Below are positions 1-7,852 of a stretch of 45,654 nt of DNA, in pieces. This stretch comes from a virus. The DNA lies in the IMG/VR virus record IMGVR_UViG_3300037224_000022, positions 1-45,654 of that record, one strand, 5' to 3'. Each line of letters starts with the position of its first letter. The stretch's first letter is position 1. The notes beneath the pieces were generated by a model. That model was not told the DNA's origin. It saw nothing but the letters and a program-made list of their open reading frames with translations, and ran no database searches. The position numbers and the translations under genes were made by a program.

Positions 1-1493
1 CCTGTACCAGCCGATTGAAATGCGCCTGAAATTCCGCCTCCAATAAGCTCGGCTTGAGCAAGTCCAACCCCCCTGCTTGCGCCTTTTCCAAGTTTGCCCG
101 CTCTTTTCAAAAGCATTGCGGTTATTCCACCGCCAGCAAGAAGAGCTTCAATACCAGTTAGTTCATGAGGGCTCAAGTTCTTCAGCGCGGATTGCACAAC
201 GCTAGTGCCAGCCTTAGCGGCAGGTTTCAAAATGAAATTTAACCCACGCATAGACTGAACGCTAACCGCTTTTGTGGCACTGGCAAACTGCAACAGATAC
301 CGTTGGTCGTTTGCTCTTCTGGCCGCGAGCCCCAGCGTGTTCTTTTTTTCAGCTTCAACCAGCAATTTTGCAGCTTTCTCCAGCCCTTCTGCTCCACCCG
401 TTGCAATTAAGTTGAGGAACGCGCGGGCGGACTGAAGACGAGGAAACAACTTGTAGATCGCTGTAAGGTTAGCGCCGCCGCTTACCCCTGCTGCGTTCAT
501 CATTGCAGGAACATCTTGATCCGTTGTGAAATCCGCGCTATTGAGAGCCTTTGGATTGCGAACCTTGACATTTCCTCCAAGCACCCTTAGCAACGTTTTC
601 AGAACCTTGTCTTCGCCTATCTTGTATAGCTGGTTAGGGTCAGAAGTTCCAATGTACTGCTGCATCATTGCTTTTGAAGCAGCCGACTTGGGTGCGACAA
701 GAGACTGCGTGAGTAGCTGTCTGACATTCTGCGTAATCATTCCTGGCGAGCCACCGGCTTTCGACGCCTGAAGCAGTACCGCGAATATCTGTTCCGGTGT
801 CATTCGTCCGGCTATTTTTGCCGGGGCGAGCTGGCCTACTGACGTAGCAACGTCTTGACCCCAAAGGGTAGGCGACTCTTGGAGCATTGCGTACAGCATC
901 GACCCCATTTGTTGTCCGCGCTTTGGCTTGTATTTACCGCCCATCAACGCAGAGATACCCGCAATCATCTGCTTAGGATCACCCATTTCGTCTGCCCCTG
1001 CCGCCACAGTAAATTGCGACATCATATCTGCCAAGCCTGAAGCCTGTTTTACGCCAGCTTTTCCACTTGGCGCATCAAAGGCGGAATAAAATGATCGCAT
1101 ATATTCTTGCACGTCAGTCACAGCTAATCCAAACTTGACTGACATTTTCAATGCGTCAGTTCCAAGATTCTCAAGCTCGTTGCCGACGCCCTTGAGTTTT
1201 CCACTAGACGTAACCTGTGTCGCAATTGCGTCAATTTCACCAAGCTTTACCTGAAACTGACTGAGACTTGAAATTGCTGTAATCACGCCGTAGACAACAC
1301 TACCAGCAAGAGCGTACCGGATCGTTGTACCAAGGGCTCTCATTTGCTGTCCCCAGTAACCGAGCTGCTTACCGCTTTGCCCGGTTGCTTGGTTGACCTG
1401 ACTGAACCCGCTTTTGATCTGATTCAGATCGGCTCTGAGCTGCTGTCCATGACTGACCCAGTTGATACCAATCTCTTCTGACCAAACTGGCAC
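1..1493 (-). CDS. Tail tape-measure protein, N-terminal part
   Basis: Open reading frame running off the left edge; about 497 residues are visible. It follows the chaperone pair, which is where tape-measure genes lie, and reads as a long helical protein rich in Ala, Gly, Lys and Gln with a hydrophobic stretch near residues 60-75. Tape-measure proteins fix tail length and pass through the tail tube during DNA ejection. No ATG lies near the 5' end, so I chose the GTG at 1493, with a weak AGTAGG-like site upstream. The frame is the same as the preceding chaperone extension and is separated from it only by a TAG at 1500-1502 and two codons. The function rests on position and length; sequence motifs are not diagnostic. 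Confidence 0.8.
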   Translation of the reverse strand, partial: MPVWSEEIGINWVSHGQQLRADLNQIKSGFSQVNQATGQSGKQLGYWGQQMRALGTTIRYALAGSVVYGVITAISSLSQFQVKLGEIDAIATQVTSSGKLKGVGNELENLGTDALKMSVKFGLAVTDVQEYMRSFYSAFDAPSGKAGVKQASGLADMMSQFTVAAGADEMGDPKQMIAGISALMGGKYKPKRGQQMGSMLYAMLQESPTLWGQDVATSVGQLAPAKIAGRMTPEQIFAVLLQASKAGGSPGMITQNVRQLLTQSLVAPKSAASKAMMQQYIGTSDPNQLYKIGEDKVLKTLLRVLGGNVKVRNPKALNSADFTTDQDVPAMMNAAGVSGGANLTAIYKLFPRLQSARAFLNLIATGGAEGLEKAAKLLVEAEKKNTLGLAARRANDQRYLLQFASATKAVSVQSMRGLNFILKPAAKAGTSVVQSALKNLSPHELTGIEALLAGGGITAMLLKRAGKLGKGASRGVGLAQAELIGGGISGAFQSAGT

Positions 1494-1499
1494 TGCTGC

Positions 1500-2266
1500 C
1501 TACTTTCGTTTAGGTGAAATTAGTTCTTCGATCTCTTTACGTCGTTCGCTTTTTTCAAACCCTGTTAATTCCACTTCGTCACCTGGCTTGAAAATTTCCT
1601 CTTCGTACTCTTCTCTTACCAGTTCTTCTACGTCTGGGTCGTATGGCTCCATGCACACTTCGCAGACTGTCTGCGTCAGCTTTGGTCGGCAGTGGGGGTG
1701 GGCTCTTCTGATTCGCTCGTCCCAGTCAAGCTCTTGATTAAGGAAAGTCCAAATGAGCTGTCCTGAAGTTGCGTGCGCGTGAGACTCGAAAGGAAGTTTC
1801 TTAGATACCACCAAGGTCTGCCAGACAATACGTTCCAGTCGATCATTTCCAAGACTTTTTTTAGTTCCACCAACTCTTCTTCAGAAACCCCATCGAGCTT
1901 CGGTGAAGAGAATTCCATCATCATCTGATATTCCTCAGCGAGTCCGTTAATTTCGTCACTGTTGAGTGTTTCAAGTAGTTCCTCTAACGAATCAAAGACG
2001 CGCTCTTTCAAGTTGTCAGGATTCCGCATTGCGTAAAAAAGCGTAGAAGAGCGAAACCGTTTATCCATCCCTTGCTGGCCGTATGTGTTGTCTTCCGCCC
2101 CAAGGTGGCTCGCTTCGACCCACGCCATTTCCTCTTCTGCTTCAATGAGAGGAACCAACGCGATTCTGTTTTCACCACGAAGGTTGACAAAGGTTGGAGC
2201 CTCTTGCCCCAACCGCATCTTTTTCAGTCTGTTTGATTTTTTGATTGCCTCACTAATGGCTCCCAT
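1500..2266 (-). CDS. G-T frameshift fusion, tail assembly chaperone (-1 shift at 1856)
   Basis: Predicted product of -1 programmed frameshifting: 137 residues of the G-like protein followed by 118 residues read from 1856 to 1503, stop TAG at 1500-1502, 255 residues in total. The -1 frame opens just upstream of the heptamer after a TGA and has no stop until 1500. The only start in the downstream frame alone is a TTG at 1814 with no good ribosome binding site, which supports access by frameshift. The extension is highly charged and has a CEVC motif near its middle. In lambda the T part recruits the tail tube protein; the same role is inferred here. Confidence 0.75.
1676..2266 (-). CDS. Tail assembly chaperone G-like protein
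   Basis: A 196-residue acidic protein upstream of the tape measure and downstream of sheath and tube. In many tailed phages this slot holds the lambda G-type chaperone that coats the tape-measure protein during tail assembly. Its codons 136-137 form the slippery heptamer A AAA AAA at 1862-1856. A fraction of ribosomes would slip back one base there and continue into the overlapping frame, giving the longer G-T protein. The unshifted product ends at 1676. The start at 2266 overlaps the end of the upstream zinc-binding protein by 14 bases. Assignment is from gene order and frameshift architecture. Confidence 0.8.
   Translation of the reverse strand: MGAISEAIKKSNRLKKMRLGQEAPTFVNLRGENRIALVPLIEAEEEMAWVEASHLGAEDNTYGQQGMDKRFRSSTLFYAMRNPDNLKERVFDSLEELLETLNSDEINGLAEEYQMMMEFSSPKLDGVSEEELVELKKVLEMIDWNVLSGRPWWYLRNFLSSLTRTQLQDSSFGLSLIKSLTGTSESEEPTPTADQS
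1856..1862 (-). promoter_or_regulatory. Slippery heptamer A AAA AAA
   Basis: Seven T on the plus strand read as CTA AAA AAA GTC in the G frame, exactly the X XXY YYZ phase needed for -1 slippage. Both frames are open on either side. No strong downstream stem was obvious by eye. Confidence 0.75.
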
Positions 2267-2597
2267 TTCCTGCCGCCTTTCTTTCTGAAATTAACATTTT
2301 CGCCGCCTCGACAGAATGAACCAATATCATTCCCGATGGAATTCCGTACACGGTTCTGTCGCAACAATGAACGCGCCCGATGAAAAAGTAATCAGACGCG
2401 TTCCCTTTTGTTTCGCCGGTTTCCTCGGGAGTTACAATTGGGTCATTCTTCCCGCAGTAAGGGCAGGTTGGAAGAGCCTCAGCAAACTCGATCTGTTCCG
2501 TCTGCTCTTTGGCAAGCCGAAGAAGCTCTTCGCTAGCCTCAGCACTTCTTACGAGCGCGTTAGCTCCTCTTTCAATTAGCTCTTCTGTTCTTGACAT
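2253..2597 (-). CDS. Small zinc-binding-type protein between tail tube and chaperones
   Basis: A 114-residue protein, family not recognised. The N-terminal half is helical and Glu/Ala-rich. The middle has a CPYC pair and the later part a CC pair, which could bind a metal ion. Such small proteins often sit between the tube and chaperone genes of contractile-tailed phages, sometimes as extra tail-assembly factors. It starts at ATG 2597 and overlaps the next gene by 14 bases, so it is co-transcribed with the tail genes. Confidence 0.7.
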   Translation of the reverse strand: MSRTEELIERGANALVRSAEASEELLRLAKEQTEQIEFAEALPTCPYCGKNDPIVTPEETGETKGNASDYFFIGRVHCCDRTVYGIPSGMILVHSVEAAKMLISERKAAGNGSH

Positions 2598-2616
2598 TTA
2601 CCCGTCTCCTTATCTA

Positions 2617-3018
2617 TCAACTCCGAGAGTAACCTGGAACGCTCACAGTGCAGTTCAATGTCACGCTGTCTTGCGTTGAACTGATGCTGATGCTCGTCCA
2701 GTTGCAGTTAGTGTAAACCTGCCTTCCGTCACCCCTGCGAGTGATGATTTCAAAGTCTCGCAGTGTTTTCAACGTACTTTCGTCGTTCAACCCTCTCGCT
2801 ACACCTTGCTTGAGAAGCAAAGCCGAGAATGACACTTCATCAGCGTCAGCCTTGCGCACAGTACGAAGGATCGGGCCGTCAACGCCAAAGCCGCCGTGAT
2901 AGGTGACTTCTTGGTTCAATGTCTCAGTCATATCTTGTGTAGCAGCAAAATCTTCGCCTGCGACGAACAGACCAAGATCAACTGCATTAAGACCCTCTAG
3001 GAACGGTATGATAATCAC
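2617..3018 (-). CDS. Tail tube protein
   Basis: A 133-residue protein directly after the sheath gene, the usual position and size for the tube subunit of contractile tails. Near residues 40-70 it has a segment (HGGFGVDGPI...) and it ends in alternating Ser/Thr beta-strand sequence, consistent with the beta-sandwich of tube proteins. The start is a GTG at 3018, preceded by AGAGAGGA; the sheath stop lies 9 bases upstream. The call is from order, size and strand pattern rather than a clear motif. Confidence 0.7.
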   Translation of the reverse strand: MIIIPFLEGLNAVDLGLFVAGEDFAATQDMTETLNQEVTYHGGFGVDGPILRTVRKADADEVSFSALLLKQGVARGLNDESTLKTLRDFEIITRRGDGRQVYTNCNWTSISISSTQDSVTLNCTVSVPGYSRS

Positions 3019-3026
3019 ATCCTCTC

Positions 3027-4157
3027 TTAAACGGGAATTTCAAGATGGCCATCGACCAGGATGGTCGAAATGCCACGAACGACTTGCCCGGTGTAGCTAA
3101 CTGTAAGCTGCCGGTTGTCAGGCGAACTTGTAATTGCTACGCCATAGCCCATCTTTCCGTCTGGCTGCAAAACCATGAGCAGCCAATTGGAACGATCAGC
3201 AAGGAGCGCTGCGACACCCGCCTGAAGGTCAGCCCTTGTAGCTGCCGTATTGCCCCGACGCAGATACTTGCTGTCAATGCAATACTTTTTTACATCGAGG
3301 AAGAGCTGATCCACAATGAGCCGAGTCATCAACGCGTCGAACGTTTCATCCGTGGTGTAAGTGGTCCGCAGATGCGTCACTTCAACCCCGCCGTACTGAT
3401 TCTGCTTCAGCGGAGAAACACCACCCTGAAGAAGAGTCTCGAACTCATTGTCAGGAGTACCAGCATTTGCCTTCACACGAAACAGCGGAAGACCGAAGGC
3501 GTCTTTTTCAATTCCTGTCAGCCCTGCGAGAGTGTAGGTATCAAGATCGTCTGAAATGTCAAGGTTCTTGCTAACAGACGCCGCCACAGCAGCCGCCGCA
3601 AAGCTTCCGTTTTGCAAAACGCCAACGTCATCATAGACACCAGGCCCGACCAAGACGAAACGCTTCGACGCAATAGCTGTCGCCGCTGAAATCAATTCGC
3701 CCTTGGTCTTGCCAGAAGCAAGACCGCCAAAAGCAATCTGCTTGTTGTAGATTCCTTCCGCCGACAAGCACGACTCAGCCAAACCAACCAAATCAGCTTG
3801 CACGTTGCTGTCCGTGAGCCGAATTCGGATTGTGCTGTCGTCTTCGAGCTGAGCCCACACTGCTTGCCGATCTTCAAGCGCAGGAGTTTCTGCCTCCGCT
3901 GACGCAACAGCTATCACCGAAGCAACTCCTCGCTTAAGCAAGAAGAGAATGAGCGCTGTCAAACTAGACGTAGCACTAGCACCGAACGCAGTTACCGCTT
4001 CAAACGGGGACGTGATGGTTTCAGCAGTACCGACTGTCGCATCGCCATCAGCACCCATTTTACCTTCGACCGCGATCGGTAGGTAAAGAGACTCTGAAAA
4101 AATTGGCCCGAGAGTGCTCGCATCAATAATGTCAGGATAAAGTTGAGAACTTGACAT
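3027..4157 (-). CDS. Contractile tail sheath protein
   Basis: 376 residues with features of phage sheath subunits: an N-terminal LPIAVEG strand, ITSPFEAV...FGA, a central RFVLVGPGVYDDVG segment, and a C-terminal region with a repeated-strand pattern (TVSYTGQVV...). Sheath proteins polymerise around the tube and contract to drive it through the cell envelope. A strong AGGAGGAGG site precedes the ATG at 4157, fitting a protein made in many copies. The tube gene follows directly. This gene is the main reason to call the phage a myovirus-type particle. It is shorter than many sheaths, so variable outer domains may be reduced. Confidence 0.88.
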   Translation of the reverse strand: MSSSQLYPDIIDASTLGPIFSESLYLPIAVEGKMGADGDATVGTAETITSPFEAVTAFGASATSSLTALILFLLKRGVASVIAVASAEAETPALEDRQAVWAQLEDDSTIRIRLTDSNVQADLVGLAESCLSAEGIYNKQIAFGGLASGKTKGELISAATAIASKRFVLVGPGVYDDVGVLQNGSFAAAAVAASVSKNLDISDDLDTYTLAGLTGIEKDAFGLPLFRVKANAGTPDNEFETLLQGGVSPLKQNQYGGVEVTHLRTTYTTDETFDALMTRLIVDQLFLDVKKYCIDSKYLRRGNTAATRADLQAGVAALLADRSNWLLMVLQPDGKMGYGVAITSSPDNRQLTVSYTGQVVRGISTILVDGHLEIPV

Positions 4158-4184
4158 TTAACCTCCTCCTATCTGTTTGTGAAA

Positions 4185-4748
4185 CTATGGTTGTTGGACG
4201 ATTTCATCAACGTATGGCCCTGGCGCTTGCGTCTTGCGCGTGTAGACGCGTACACGCAACGTGGTATTGACGCTTCTGAAAACTGTCACATCATTTATCG
4301 TGTCGTTCATGAATCTTCCTCCCCCAAACGCTATTATTTCAATACCGTCTGTAAAGGCCATACACGCTACGAAGGCTGAAGGGCCGTGGAACAGGGTATC
4401 GAGGTCTTCGCGTGCTGCGAGGCGAGCTGTAGGCCCGCCAGCTTCGATGCTAGCCCACGTTTCTACGTTGAACGTCACCAAACGGCTTCCTGCCTCATGT
4501 TCGATGATCTCGCCGGTGCCTGTGTTGTAGTCGGCGTCAACAACATTGTCACCAAAACCAAAGTTTGGTGCGTCAACGTCATCTATTTCAAAGCTGATTA
4601 GCGTTTTTGGTATCGGCACCTTCTTTATGTCGCTAGGGCTCGGGTGCGAAAAGATGATTTCATACAAGTCCAAGTCAAGCACGCTTTCAACGTACTCTCT
4701 CAGAGCGTCGTTAAGAGACGTTGCCCACTTGTCAGGGTTGAAGGTCAT
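4185..4748 (-). CDS. Tail completion/terminator-like protein
   Basis: A 187-residue protein between a neck-type gene and the sheath, the slot of tail terminator or tail completion proteins that cap the tail and join it to the head. I start it at ATG 4748, 4 bases after the stop of the previous gene, instead of an upstream ATG at 4781 that would overlap that gene. It has mixed alpha/beta sequence with Gly-rich turns (GFGDN, FGGGRF). No diagnostic motif was seen, so the role is inferred from order. Confidence 0.6.
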   Translation of the reverse strand: MTFNPDKWATSLNDALREYVESVLDLDLYEIIFSHPSPSDIKKVPIPKTLISFEIDDVDAPNFGFGDNVVDADYNTGTGEIIEHEAGSRLVTFNVETWASIEAGGPTARLAAREDLDTLFHGPSAFVACMAFTDGIEIIAFGGGRFMNDTINDVTVFRSVNTTLRVRVYTRKTQAPGPYVDEIVQQP

Positions 4749-4752
4749 GCGC

Positions 4753-5304
4753 CTATCCACCGCCCTTGGCTCGTGACACATAGCCCATTGCGCCGGGGAT
4801 CATTGAAAAGATCGCGGCAGATGATTTGAAATGTCCGTGGTTGTCGCGCAGATTTCCGAAGGTTCCTTTCAATACTCTTTTTCCGAGTGCTGTGGTTGAC
4901 GAAAACGCAAGCGTCTCAATGACAGAGGTTTTCATGATCGGTCGGCGTCTTGCGTGACCGCCTCTGAAAATTCCAAATTCTACGGCAATGGCACCGCGAG
5001 TCGGGTTAGCAGTACGCCAAATACCTAGTCCAACTTTTTTCACATACCAACCCTGATAGGTTTCACTTGTCAACCGCGCAACAGGGTCAAGCCAAGGGCG
5101 ACCGCCAACTGGCCCACGATAATGCCATTGACAACGAGCCTGCATGAACTTAGCGTGCAGCTCAGCAACAACGTCCATGACAAAGACGTACTCCCTTGAT
5201 GCCGTATCAAAGTCTTTTGCCACGCGCTCAAGTTCCTCAAACGTTTGGCGCGATAAACCCATCGCGCCCGGAATGGCAGCAGTTCGATTTCCCCAAGTGG
5301 CCAT
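4753..5304 (-). CDS. Head-tail connector/neck-type protein
   Basis: 183 residues, basic C-terminus (GHARRRPIMKT...). It lies between the tail appendage region and the completion protein, where HK97 gp10-like neck proteins commonly sit. The sequence has a helical N-terminal region followed by a probable beta-rich core with Trp and Tyr residues (QGWYVKKVGLGIW). The ATG at 5304 overlaps the last base of the upstream stop, indicating translational coupling. No family motif was recognised. Confidence 0.55.
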   Translation of the reverse strand: MATWGNRTAAIPGAMGLSRQTFEELERVAKDFDTASREYVFVMDVVAELHAKFMQARCQWHYRGPVGGRPWLDPVARLTSETYQGWYVKKVGLGIWRTANPTRGAIAVEFGIFRGGHARRRPIMKTSVIETLAFSSTTALGKRVLKGTFGNLRDNHGHFKSSAAIFSMIPGAMGYVSRAKGGG

Positions 5305-5807
5305 TAGGTGACATTCCTATCGGTAGCGATTAAGCGTAGCCCTACCTCGAAGTGGTGGGGGTTGCCGTCTGCTGGGTCAGGTACCAGGTTTACGCATACT
5401 ACCAGGAAACGACGACCCCTGAACAGAACGTATTCCTCACCGCTCTGGCTCCAATCCATGAAGTCAATTTCAATCCCGCCAAAAGTCAACGGAAAAATTC
5501 CGATGTGGTCGTTTATTTTAATTTCACCAGGAAACATTCCAGAGATGTACTCTGATTGCATTCTTCTTACCGCGCCAGCTTGGACAAGTTGAACAAACGC
5601 TTTTCCTTCAATTTCAACAACCGCTGGGTCGAGCATTCCGCGCTCGTTGCACATAACCGCGCCAGAATTTTCTTTGTGCCAGCGCAAGTCCCTGAATCCT
5701 GCCGATGAAAGGCAAGGACAAGCGGTGCCGCCAGTCTCGCGGTGATACGTCACGATCGACCCGCTAATTGCTGCGCGTTTTTCAAATGCTATTTTGTTTG
5801 CGCTCAT
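5304..5807 (-). CDS. Probable separate structural protein downstream of the glycine-rich fibre
   Basis: If the glycine-rich protein ends at 5830, this is its downstream neighbour: 167 residues from ATG 5807, 22 bases after that stop. It is a compact mixed alpha/beta protein with a CPC pair near residue 32, no glycine repeats, and a hydrophobic beta-rich C-terminal half (GEEYVLFRGRRFLVVCVNLV). It overlaps the next neck gene by 1 base. It could be a head-completion or neck protein by position. The ribosome binding site before ATG 5807 is poor. Confidence 0.55.
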   Translation of the reverse strand: MSANKIAFEKRAAISGSIVTYHRETGGTACPCLSSAGFRDLRWHKENSGAVMCNERGMLDPAVVEIEGKAFVQLVQAGAVRRMQSEYISGMFPGEIKINDHIGIFPLTFGGIEIDFMDWSQSGEEYVLFRGRRFLVVCVNLVPDPADGNPHHFEVGLRLIATDRNVT

Positions 5808-7166
5808 TGATTTTTTTTCAAACTGTGAATTAGAACCATGTTGTAACCCGCACTTCCCCTCGTCCGCCTGCGCCGCCTGCGCCGCCAGTTCTGGCCGCCC
5901 CGCCGCCGCCGCCACCTCCGCCGGGTGCGCCGCCTGCGCCGCCTGCGCCGCCGACATGAACTTGATCTGAGCGCCACCGCCACCGCCTGCGCCACTCTTG
6001 ATAGAGGTTCCCGCATTACCAGCGCCACCCGGAGCCGTGCCGCCTCCTCCGTTACCCCACACACTCGTAGCGCCGCCAGCTCCTGCCGTGCTGGCGCTCG
6101 TTACCATTACCTCGGCTCCGCCGCCGCCGCCGCCGCCACCACGCAGAGAGCAGCCACCATTCATCCCAACGTATGAACCGCCGACACCACCACGACCGCC
6201 AGCCCCTCCACCCGCTTCTGCCGCAGCGCCGTGGGCATAGGCGTAAGTCCCGCCAGCACCGCCTTCTCCTAGTCCGGCTGCAGCCACGGCCGTATCTGAT
6301 GCCCGAGGAGAACCGCCGACCGAGCCCACGTTGATAACTCCAGCCCCGCCTGCAGAACCAGATCCTCCGCCACCGCCGCCGGATGCGGGACCAGAGGCAA
6401 GGAGTCCCTTTGAACCACCACCACCGCCGTAGGCAGTCAGATACCCTCCGAAGGACGAGGGGTTGCCTGCGTTACCATTCGCGTCGTGTACCCCGCCAGC
6501 CACCTGCGCGCCGACTGTAACTGCGATGGTATCCGTGAGATCGGTAGCCTCGAACATTCTCTCGGGACATGCTCCGCCGCCACCGCCGCCACCGCCATCG
6601 CCGTTTGCAGATGAAACAGACTGCCCGCCGCCGCCCGAGCCGCCGCCGCCGACGCAACGCACCTTGACGGTCTTGGCACCCGATGGTTTCGACCAAGTGC
6701 CGTTGCCGGTGAAAGTCTGAATGTCACACAGAAGCGCCCTCGTGCTAAGAGTGGCCCCGCCGTCTTTGATGGTCTTGCCAGTAACCCCATCAAAAACGGC
6801 TACGCGGTTGTCTACTGCCGAGGCTGGGCCTGCGACCTTTGTACCAACGATGGTCTTTGTGGCGTGCTGCGTTGCAATCTTGGTAGCCGAGTCTGCGGCA
6901 AGAGTTACGTCCGCATCAAGATCGGCAGCCTTGAGTTGTACGTCGTTGGTGACTGACCCAAGGCCGACATCAGCGGACGTTAGCGCTGTCCAAGCGAGCG
7001 CCCCACCAACTGTCTTGAGCCACTTGCCGTTGTTAGCCGCAGCGCCAAACGCCAACGCGTGAGGGACAAGCGCACCGAGAACACTGTCATAAACAAAGCC
7101 CTGACCATCAACCGGCGTTTGTACGTCGTCAAGATCACGAAATCTTGTGATTATGCGAGGAGTCAT
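5304..7166 (-). CDS. Glycine-rich tail fibre/appendage ORF, probably two genes fused by a frame change
   Basis: An open frame of 620 residues. Residues 1-150 resemble tail-fibre shafts (DLDDVQ, GLGSVTNDVQLKAADLD). Residues 150-400 form a glycine-rich domain of the kind that caps fibres and binds host surface. At about residue 405 the glycine pattern breaks into Ala/Gln-rich sequence, while the -1 frame continues the glycine pattern and ends with GGRGEVRVTTWF and a TAA at 5830-5832, a typical end for such domains. A frame change therefore probably lies between 5945 and 6015. The C-terminal 167 residues look like a separate gene starting at ATG 5807. Whether the break is real, an assembly error or a recoding event cannot be told here. 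Confidence 0.8.
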   Translation of the reverse strand: MTPRIITRFRDLDDVQTPVDGQGFVYDSVLGALVPHALAFGAAANNGKWLKTVGGALAWTALTSADVGLGSVTNDVQLKAADLDADVTLAADSATKIATQHATKTIVGTKVAGPASAVDNRVAVFDGVTGKTIKDGGATLSTRALLCDIQTFTGNGTWSKPSGAKTVKVRCVGGGGSGGGGQSVSSANGDGGGGGGGGACPERMFEATDLTDTIAVTVGAQVAGGVHDANGNAGNPSSFGGYLTAYGGGGGSKGLLASGPASGGGGGGSGSAGGAGVINVGSVGGSPRASDTAVAAAGLGEGGAGGTYAYAHGAAAEAGGGAGGRGGVGGSYVGMNGGCSLRGGGGGGGGAEVMVTSASTAGAGGATSVWGNGGGGTAPGGAGNAGTSIKSGAGGGGGAQIKFMSAAQAAQAAHPAEVAAAAGRPELAAQAAQADEGKCGLQHGSNSQFEKKSMSANKIAFEKRAAISGSIVTYHRETGGTACPCLSSAGFRDLRWHKENSGAVMCNERGMLDPAVVEIEGKAFVQLVQAGAVRRMQSEYISGMFPGEIKINDHIGIFPLTFGGIEIDFMDWSQSGEEYVLFRGRRFLVVCVNLVPDPADGNPHHFEVGLRLIATDRNVT

Positions 7167-7852
7167 CCGATGTCAATCAGTAGCCGGGATATGTCAACGT
7201 TGATCGAACTTGCGTTGTTAGTTCCAGTCGGGTCGATATCTTCAAGAAGCAAAACTATGCTGCAATTGATTCCAAGCAACGCGTTGGCTTCACTCACCAA
7301 CGTACTTATGAGCACCTTTTTGCTTGCAAGCGAGCCGACGCCTGACTTCTGACTCACGAGCCCAGCGGTGTAACTCTCGTCTGTCTGCGTCTGCGCGAGA
7401 CTATGAAGCTGCGCACGCGCGAGAGACAGAAGAGTGAGCCCTTCAAGCTGCGCATAAGTGGCAACTATCGCTGCGTCGTATGGCGTTTCAGTGACAAAGA
7501 ATCTTGAGACTACCCATTCGCAAACCTGCGCTACCAAGTTTTCATCCAAAGTCGCATCACGTAGCATAACTCGATCGATCAGTTTTGAAACAAGCAAAAA
7601 AGTACCACCTTGGACGGCACCTGAAAAGTCGGTAGCCGCTCCCTTATTGTCAACCCACTGAATCCTAAACCAATCAGCCGTGCTAATAGCTTGGTCGGTT
7701 GTGTAACGTGTCAAATAACCAGGGTACTCACCAATTTCAGTTACCGTTTCAATCAGCGTGAACTCACCGTCTTTGGACGTTCCTTCAAAGATTGACAACG
7801 ATACTATATCGGGGTTAGTCGGTGGTAAAAAGTCGAGTGCTACTGATGCCAT
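7163..7852 (-). CDS. Structural protein of unknown role upstream of the fibre
   Basis: 229 residues. The first 90 residues read like a fibronectin-III-type beta sandwich (LDFLPPTNPDIVSLSIFEGT..., WFRIQWVDNKG), a domain often decorating phage surfaces. The C-terminal part is helical and Ala/Leu/Ser-rich. It overlaps both neighbours (stop at 7163 inside the next start; start at 7852 at the previous stop), so it is tightly coupled to the fibre and the repeat protein. Probably a virion decoration or adaptor protein; no specific family was recognised. Confidence 0.6.
   Translation of the reverse strand: MASVALDFLPPTNPDIVSLSIFEGTSKDGEFTLIETVTEIGEYPGYLTRYTTDQAISTADWFRIQWVDNKGAATDFSGAVQGGTFLLVSKLIDRVMLRDATLDENLVAQVCEWVVSRFFVTETPYDAAIVATYAQLEGLTLLSLARAQLHSLAQTQTDESYTAGLVSQKSGVGSLASKKVLISTLVSEANALLGINCSIVLLLEDIDPTGTNNASSINVDISRLLIDIG

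Noticed and set aside
5998-6240. Proline-rich and arginine-rich frames opposite the glycine-rich gene
   Set aside because: They are complements of GGN codon runs with no binding site.
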